Assembly: GCA_950097015.1 (NCBI GenBank)
Contig: CATNEN010000024.1
Coordinates: forward strand, 2,609,501-2,673,500
Source: Macrostomum hystrix
Taxonomy: Eukaryota > Platyhelminthes > Macrostomidae
Reading direction: 5' to 3'
Length of the DNA stretch: 64,000 nucleotides
In this document: positions 59,601-64,000 of the stretch, one piece after another
How the letters are laid out: each line of letters begins with the position of its first letter
How positions within the stretch are numbered: the first letter of the stretch is position 1
Notes under the pieces: model-generated
The model's input: only the letters and a program-made list of their open reading frames with translations
Told to the model about the DNA's origin: nothing
Databases searched by the model: none
Position numbers and translations under genes: made by a program

Positions 59601-62381
59601 ATCTGCTCGATTCTAGGAATCTGCTCGATTCTAGGAATCTGCTCGATTCTAGGAATCTGCTCGATTCTAGGAATCTTCTCGATTCTTGGAATCTGCTCGA
59701 TTCTAGGAATCTGCTCGATTCTAGAAATCTGCTCGATTCTAGGAATCTGCTCGATTCTAGGAATCTGCTCGATTCTAGGAGTCTGCTCGATTCTAGGAAT
59801 CTGCTCTTTACAATAGCTTGTAAGAATGAGCAAATTTCGCTGTTATTCCGCCCGTACAGGACAGCTGCTGGCGTCGTCTACTGGAAGGCCTGGCGGCCAG
59901 CCGTGGCGGCGCGGGAGCAGGCCCCCTCGGTCGGCAGGTGTTTCTTGATGGCCTGTGGCGGCGCGACGCAAACGACGCCGGCCTCCTGTCGCCGGATGAA
60001 GAAGACAACGTCGACTCTCTGGACGGTAGCAGCGACGCTTTCCTAGGCGAATTTTCTGGCTTCGAAGTGCTGGACGAATCCGCTGCCGACGAATTCGGAG
60101 CTTCGGCTGCGTCGCGGACATCGAATAGTCCGCTAGCCGAGGTGACCGACGCTCGGGCATTTCTGTCCGCCGCTCTTGACGAATCCCGGCTAAGGCTGGC
60201 GCCCAGCTTCAAATACCGTCTCTGCCGGCAGAGTATGCCGCTGCTGCAGCCCCACCTTCCGGACCAGACCGACCTGGTCACCTATCAGGTGAATGGGGAG
60301 AGGAAGAGTAGAAGTGGGAGAGAAAGAGTAGAAGTGGGAGAGGAAGAGTAGAAGTGGGAGAGAAAGAGTAGAGATGGGAGAGGTGGGAGAGAAAGAGTAG
60401 AGGTGGGAGAGAAAGAGTAGAGATGGGAGAGGTGGGAGAGGAAGAGTAGAGGTGAGGGAGGAAGAGTAGAGGTGGGAGAGGTGGGAGAGAAAGAGTAGAG
60501 GTGGGAGAGAAAGAGTAGAGATGGGAGAGGTGGGAGAGGAAGAGTAGAGGTGAGGGAGGAAGAGTAGAGGTGGGAGAGGTGGGAGAGAAAGAGTTGAGGT
60601 GGGAGAGGAAGAGTAGAGGTGAGGGAGGAAGAGTAGAGGTGAGGGAGGAAGAGTAGAGGTAAGGGAGGAAGAGTAGAGGTGAGGGAGGAAGAGTAGAGGT
60701 GAGGGAGGAAGAGTAGAGGTGGGAGAGAAAGAGTTGAGGTGGGAGTGGAAGAGTACAGGTGGGAGAGAAAGAGTACAGGTGGGAGAGGTGGGAGAGAAAG
60801 AGTACAGGTGGGAGAGGTGGGAGAGAAAGAGTAGAGGTGGGAGAGTTGGGGAGAAATGTCAAAATAATTTTTTAAAGGTGACTTAACAATTTAAGACAAA
60901 AGAAATCGCGTCGCCGTCTTTCGACAGAACGCTCTGGACCGCGCCCTGACAACCGAGATCGGCTTCCTCTGCCGCCTGGCGCACTGGTACGGCCGCGACC
61001 CGGCCGAGTCCCTGGCCTGCCTGCAGCAGCTGGCCCTTTGCCTGGCTGAGTTCATGCCCGTGCCTGCTGGACTGCAGCTTGCCCTCACCTGCTTGAGCCT
61101 GCTGGCACTCAGCCCCGACCAGGTGGGCCACTGCCCTGTGGGATAGATTAGCAGTCCTATCTATTCCTCATCCATGGGATAGATTAGCAATCCATTCTAT
61201 TCCTTCACCCATGGGATAGATTAGCAATCCATTCTATTCCCTCATCCATGGGATAGATTAGCAATCCATTCTATTCCTTCACCCATGGGATAGATTAGCA
61301 ATCCATTCTATTCCTTCATCCATGGGATAGATTAGCAATCCATTCTATTCCCTCATCCATGGGATAGATTAGCAATCCATTCTATTCCCTCATCTATGGG
61401 ATAGATTAGCAATCCATTCTATTCCCTCATCCATGGGATAGATTAGCAATCCATTCTATTCCTTCATCTATGGGATAGATTAGCAATCCATTCTATTCCT
61501 TCATCTATGGGATAGATTAGCAATCCATTATATTCCCTCATCCATGGGATAGATTAGCAATCCATTCTATTCCCTCATCCATGGGATAGATTAGCAATCC
61601 ATTCTATTCCCTCATCTATGGGATAGATTAGCAATCCATTCTATTCCCTCATCCATGGGATAGATTAGCAATCCATTCTATTCCCTCACCCATGGGATAG
61701 ATTAGCAATCCATTCTATTCCCTCACCCATGGGATAGATTAGCAATCCATTCTATTCCCTCATCTATGGGATAGATTAGCAATCCATTCTATTCCCTCAC
61801 CCATGGGATAGATTAGCAATCCATTCTATTCCCTCACCCATGGGATAGATTAGCAACCCATTCTATTCCCTCATTTATGGGATAGATTAGCAATCCATTC
61901 TATTCATTCACCCATGGGATAGATTAGCAATCCATTCTATTCCCTCATCCATGGATTAGCAATCCATTCTATTCCTTCACCCATGGGATAGATTAGCAAT
62001 CCATTCTATTCCCTCATTCATGGGATAGATTAGCAATCCATTCTATTCCCTCACCCATGGGATAGATTAGCAATCCATTCTATTCCCTCACCCATGGACT
62101 AGGCTAGCACTCCACTTCGGTCGTGCCCGCAGGTTCTGTCCCGCCTTCAGCGCTGTCCGGGCTACTTCAGTTCCGACTGGCGCGTGGCGGCATTCGCCCT
62201 GTTGCACCTGCCTGACACCGCCGGGTCGCAGCAGGCCGCGAAGCGACTCAAACAGCGCCTGCTCAACGGCCTGCCCCGGCAGCTGGCCGAACGATTGGTG
62301 ACTGCCGCGGCCGCTGCTCCCGGCCCGGTCACGCGACCTGCCAGCTACCGACTGGCTGTGCCAGCTGCCTCCGGGAAGTGA
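56660..62381 (+). CDS. GSAP: Gamma-secretase activating protein, GSAP/pigeon orthologue (8 exons)
   Basis: Exons: 56660-57144, 57353-57815, 57966-58373, 58673-58861, 59129-59314, 59860-60288, 60928-61122, 62133-62381. All junctions keep frame, giving 867 aa against about 854 for human GSAP. Placed by collinear similarity to remembered human GSAP. The propeller-like N-terminal half has RSLFLLHIDSF and LLSDGFVFVFIGNAALCVVN. The C-terminal segment has FMPVPAGLQLALTCLSLLAL, aligning with the human FLPLPPGFHTL region, then a run ending LPRQLAERL. In mammals GSAP is cleaved to a C-terminal fragment that modulates gamma-secretase; the fly homologue is pigeon. The start has a good context (CCACCAATGG). 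Exon 3 has alternative in-phase donors. No conserved catalytic motif exists to check, so the name rests on overall pattern. Confidence 0.72.
58461..58560 (+). repeat. 30-bp repeat carrying a splice donor in each copy
   Basis: About 3.5 copies of a 30-bp unit containing CTCAGGTAGGTTCACTATCC. Each copy holds CAG|GTAGGT, at 58475, 58505 and 58535, and all three lie in the same phase as GSAP exon 3. Confidence 0.88.
58870..59080 (+). repeat. 18-bp array in GSAP intron 4
   Basis: About 12 copies of GATTCCTAGAATCCCACG and variants (TTCCATG, TTCTACG). The array begins about 10 bases after the exon 4 donor. Its reverse complement shares the core GATTCTAGGAATC with the next array. Confidence 0.93.
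59385..59806 (+). repeat. 18-bp array in GSAP intron 5
   Basis: About 23 copies of GCTCGATTCTAGGAATCT. The core GATTCTAGGAATC equals the reverse complement of the core of the array in intron 4. Confidence 0.95.
60289..60850 (+). repeat. 20-bp array starting at the GSAP exon 6 donor
   Basis: About 28 copies of GTGGGAGAGGAAGAGTAGAG, purine-only apart from T. The first copy starts with the GT of the splice donor itself (CAG|GTGAATGGGGAGAGG). Every copy contains AGAG|GTGGG. Confidence 0.93.
61131..62098 (+). repeat. 37-bp array filling GSAP intron 7
   Basis: About 26 copies of a 37-bp unit containing ATGGGATAGATTAGCAATCC and TTCTATTCCCTCATCC. GGGATAGA and TCTATTCCC within the unit form an imperfect inverted repeat. 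The array runs from about 10 bases after the donor to about 35 before the acceptor. Confidence 0.95.
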
Positions 62382-62388
62382 CGCATTC

Positions 62389-62695
62389 GACAATGGCTGT
62401 GACAGGTTCTGACTGACATTTATGACATTGGCTGTGACAGCTTCTGACTGACATTTCTGACAATGGCTGTGACAGCTTCTGACTGATATTTCTGACAATG
62501 GCTGTGACAGCTTCTGACTGACATTTCTGACATTGGCTGTGACAGCTTCTGACTGACATTTCTGACAATGGCTGTGACAGGTTCTGACTGATATTTCTGA
62601 CAATGGCTGTGACAGGTTCTGACTGATATTTCTGACAATGGCTGTGACAGGTTCTGACTGATATTTCTGACACTGGCTGTGACAGCTTCTGACAG
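62389..62695 (+). repeat. 35-bp array just after the GSAP stop codon
   Basis: About nine copies of a 35-bp unit containing GACAATGGCTGTGACAGCTT and CTGACTGACATTTCT. It starts within 10 bases of the stop codon, so it would lie in the 3' UTR. Each unit has CTGTGACAG, a 4-bp-arm palindrome. Confidence 0.93.
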
Positions 62696-62910
62696 AAGTC
62701 AGTCAGACACGGTCACGTGTTCAGACTAATATACAATTCGGCTGTTAAAATTCTTTCCTTGGAGAAATGCGTGCGGTAGAATGCCCGTTCTTGATTATTT
62801 ATTCATTATAATAATTTTTCTATTGTATGAATTTTATAACCTATCAATAGATTGCATCCACATCACAAATCAATTTTGTGGTTTGTGGATTTTCAAATTC
62901 TGCTTTCCTA

Positions 62911-64000
62911 CTTCGGGTGTCCGGAAAGTCATGAGAATGTGTTATTCTAACTACTTAGACACAAACTATTGACAAGATACTGTACCATTCTAACACTTGA
63001 CTTAATATATGTCTATGGCTGAAAGAGCTAGATTCTAGCTTCAAATTTGGGGGTAAGGCTGATGGTTATAACTTAGAAGTCTAGGCCACTGCAACGCAGA
63101 GGCAAAGCAAATATCTATCGTTACTTTTTTCTTCATTGATCCTTGCTGCTGCTTTGAGATGGACGAGTTTCAAGCTTATGCTTATACCAGGTATAAGCTT
63201 GGTATATCTGCTCCTGATTGCCATGGAGAACTGCTGAAAGTGCATGGAGATGTGGCGCCTGGTCTGTCGTCAGTGTACCGATGGTACACAAGGTTCCGTG
63301 ACGAGTCGTACCCACTGGCCCAAGCTGCCCGTACTGGCCGGCCGAGATCGACGAGAACACCAGAGCTGATCGAGACCTGCAGAAATCTCGTGAAAGAAGA
63401 CCCAAAAGTGAGCGTCAGAGATCTTGCTGACTTCATGGAGGTTGGGAAATCAACAGTGCATGAAATATTGACTGAAGACCTGCAACTTCGCAATGTGTCT
63501 GCCGTGTGGGTCCCGCATGTTCTCTCCGAGGAGAACAAGGTTGCTCGCGTCAATTGTGCCAAGCAAATACGTCGGATTTTTCATACCGAGGGCATGACCA
63601 GCTTCTGCAACAAGTACGTGGTGGAGGACGAGGCGTGGGTGTACCTTAAAAACACTGGTAAACGGTAGAACAACCGGTGCTGGCTGGATCAAGGCGACCA
63701 TCGACCTCAAGTTGTGAGACACTCAGTCGGGGACCCAAAGACAATGCTGGTAGTCGCTTTCACCCCAAGCAAGCGATTCTCTATCATGTCAACGGCGCCA
63801 AAGCAGACTGTTGATGCCAATCGCATCGTTGAATTCGTTCGACACACAGGTGACCTATGGCGGAGCCTCAGATCACAGCCAATTCATCTGTCCGAAGTCT
63901 TGTGGCAGTGGGACAACGCACGACCTCGTGTGGCCCAGCCTGTGCAGCAGTACATGGAGACTCGTGGAGTTCAACTGCTTTTTCAGAGTCCCTTCAGCCC
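62911..64000 (+). mobile_element. Mariner-family transposon, 5' part
   Basis: A TA dinucleotide at 62909-62910 is followed by CTTCGGGTGTCCGGAAAGTC, which resembles the GGTGTCC..AAAGT ends of mariner-type elements, then about 230 bases of leader and a transposase reading frame. The element runs off the window, so the right inverted repeat and target-site copy cannot be checked. Confidence 0.7.
63159..64000 (+). pseudogene. Mariner transposase with an in-frame stop, truncated by window edge
   Basis: Cut-and-paste transposase of the Tc1/mariner superfamily. The N-terminal two-HTH DNA-binding region (SSVYRWYTRFRDE, GRPRSTRTPEL, VSVRDLADFMEVGKSTVHEI) is followed by WVPHVLSEENKVAR. The first catalytic Asp is in VVEDEAW (residue 157). 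A TAG at 63666 (codon 170) interrupts the frame, but the same frame stays open past it to the second catalytic Asp in WQWDNARPRVA (codon 252), a spacing of 95, normal for mariners. The third acidic residue lies beyond the edge. One base change could account for the stop, so this looks like a young inactivated copy. Confidence 0.85.

Overview
This is animal nuclear DNA. It has spliced genes with GT-AG introns, a TALE homeobox gene, a mitochondrial holocytochrome c synthase gene, tRNA-derived SINEs and a mariner transposase. The proteins are bilaterian in character and best fit an invertebrate. I cannot name the species. No bacterial operon, CRISPR array, rRNA gene or intact tRNA gene is visible.

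Roughly 28 kb, over 40% of the window, is tandem minisatellite. I count about 26 separate arrays with units of 15-47 bp, mostly 15-23 bp or 30-37 bp. From the left, arrays fill 1-7131 (36 bp), 8017-8803 (16 bp), 9305-10918 (20 bp) and 11934-12848 (35 bp), with short unique stretches between them. From 14160 to 35702 (+) lies a 12-exon Meis/homothorax homeobox gene of about 600 codons. Its introns hold a 3 kb CTAT-derived array, a 16-bp array in inverted orientation, a nearly perfect 15-bp array and several others. From 36.7 to 47.2 kb I find no gene, only six more arrays and spacers.

From 47.5 to 53.8 kb are two minus-strand genes. The first is a 445-aa F-box protein resembling FBXO33/FBXO39 (4 exons). 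The second is holocytochrome c synthase (HCCS, 2 exons, 267 aa). Divergent from HCCS, on the plus strand at 56660-62381, is an 8-exon gene of about 867 codons that I identify as the gamma-secretase activating protein (GSAP/pigeon) orthologue. A mariner element with an in-frame stop begins near 62911 and runs off the right edge.

The genes do not form a pathway. What links them is how their introns are built. At least 12 of 22 introns carry a private minisatellite. Several arrays begin at or within a few bases of the 5' splice site, and some units carry splice-donor-like sequence. One 16-bp family occurs at three loci in both orientations. Two arrays 4.6 kb apart share a homologous 3' flank, as if array plus flank were copied as one piece. 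Gene models were spliced by hand from reading frame, splice consensus and remembered family sequence. No alignment or transcript was available.
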